Below, piece after piece: positions 4,928 to 5,365 of a stretch of 5,365 nucleotides of DNA. Where the stretch lies: the NCBI GenBank assembly GCA_031283975.1, contig JAITAT010000070.1, positions 1-5,365 of the forward strand, read 5' to 3'. The DNA comes from Synergistaceae bacterium (lineage in GTDB: Bacteria; Synergistota; Synergistia; Synergistales; Synergistaceae). The notes under the pieces were generated by a model. It had not been told where the DNA came from and made no database searches. It worked only from the letters and a program-made list of their open reading frames with translations. Each line of letters starts with the position of its first letter. The stretch's first letter is position 1. The position numbers and the translations under genes were made by a program.

Positions 4928-5365
4928 TCACGCGCCGGCCCTCTTGCCGGGTCTCAGTGCCGTCTGACGGATATCGTCCACCAGGCGGCCGTCCGTGAAG
5001 CGCAGGACGCGCGACGCGTACATGGATATGTCGGACTCGTGCGTCACAAGCACTATCGTGCGCCCCTCTCCGTTTATCTCGCACAGCAGCTCCATTATCT
5101 CCACGCTCGTTTTGGTGTCCAGATTGCCCGTCGGTTCGTCGGCGAGGATGACCGGAGCTTCGCCGACGAGCGCTCGCGCTATGGCGACGCGCTGCTGCTG
5201 GCCCCCCGATAGCTGGTTTGGACGATGCTTCATCCGCTCGCCCAGCCCCACCTTGCGGAGCGCCCATTCCGCGCGGCTCGCGCGCTCCGCCGAACCGACG
5301 CGGGCGTACACGAGAGGAAGGGCCACGTTGTCGAGCGCGTTGAGACGCGGCAGGAGGTTGAAACC
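4928..5365 (-). CDS. ABC transporter ATPase, MacB/LolD-like, N-terminus off the window
   Basis: The minus-strand frame is open from the right edge to a TGA at 4930-4928, giving the last 145 residues of a protein that is about 230 residues in the family. The visible part opens just after the expected Q-loop (GFNLLPRLNALDNVALPL). It holds the ABC signature LSGGQQQR (starting at base 5212), the Walker B motif VILADEP followed by TGNLD, and the switch histidine in LVTHESD. The missing part would carry Walker A. It hydrolyses ATP on the cytoplasmic face to power the permease encoded 34 nt downstream. In this family an HlyD-type membrane-fusion protein gene often precedes the ATPase, so one may lie further right, outside the window. 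An internal GTG at 5326 is not a plausible start because the homologous sequence continues upstream of it. Confidence 0.95.
   Translation of the reverse strand, partial: GFNLLPRLNALDNVALPLVYARVGSAERASRAEWALRKVGLGERMKHRPNQLSGGQQQRVAIARALVGEAPVILADEPTGNLDTKTSVEIMELLCEINGEGRTIVLVTHESDISMYASRVLRFTDGRLVDDIRQTALRPGKRAGA

Noticed and set aside
5202..5207. Six-base homopolymer in the ATPase signature as a frameshift site
   Set aside because: The reading frame is intact on both sides and the run encodes the invariant Gly-Gly of LSGGQ, so it is explained by codon choice.

Overview
This window is a 5.4 kb piece of a G+C-rich bacterial chromosome (high fifties percent by eye) with frequent ATA isoleucine and AGG/AGA arginine codons. 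The sensor kinase begins MSIKQRLFFSNILMLVIP, and together with the response regulator and the split ATPase/permease transporter it resembles proteins of high-GC Clostridia or related groups. Synergistota cannot be excluded. This placement rests on family resemblance alone; the window holds no rRNA or other phylogenetic marker.

Layout, left to right. Positions 1-796 (minus strand) hold the first 265 codons of a methylthioribose-kinase-like gene whose 3' end lies outside the window. Positions 797-1064 are a divergent intergenic region with two face-away promoters and several small repeats. Positions 1065-1502 (plus) encode an Rrf2-family regulator with a three-cysteine cluster like that of IscR. 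A hairpin and T-run at 1514-1544 sit in the 33-nt gap between the regulator and the convergent operon. From 1536 to the right edge, all on the minus strand, runs one tightly packed operon. In transcription order it holds an ABC-transporter ATPase (5' end missing), a MacB-type permease, a sensor histidine kinase and an OmpR-family response regulator.

How the genes work together. The ATPase and permease form a MacB/YknYZ-like exporter unit. The kinase and regulator are probably the envelope-stress or antimicrobial-responsive pair that controls it. Junctions are 34, 6 and 13 nt, and the 6-nt permease-kinase junction lacks a recognisable ribosome binding site, suggesting translational coupling. 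The Rrf2 regulator and the MTR-kinase-like gene are separate units. They share only an intergenic region, but because Rrf2 proteins often sense Fe-S or sulfur status, control of the neighbouring sulfur-salvage gene is possible though unproven.

I see no CRISPR array, insertion sequence, tRNA, rRNA or prophage gene. The content is mostly ordinary. The points most worth checking are the apparently leaderless start of the kinase gene, the Gly-to-Trp change in the permease's cytoplasmic coupling segment, the missing fourth Fe-S ligand of the Rrf2 protein, and the repeats in the divergent intergenic region.
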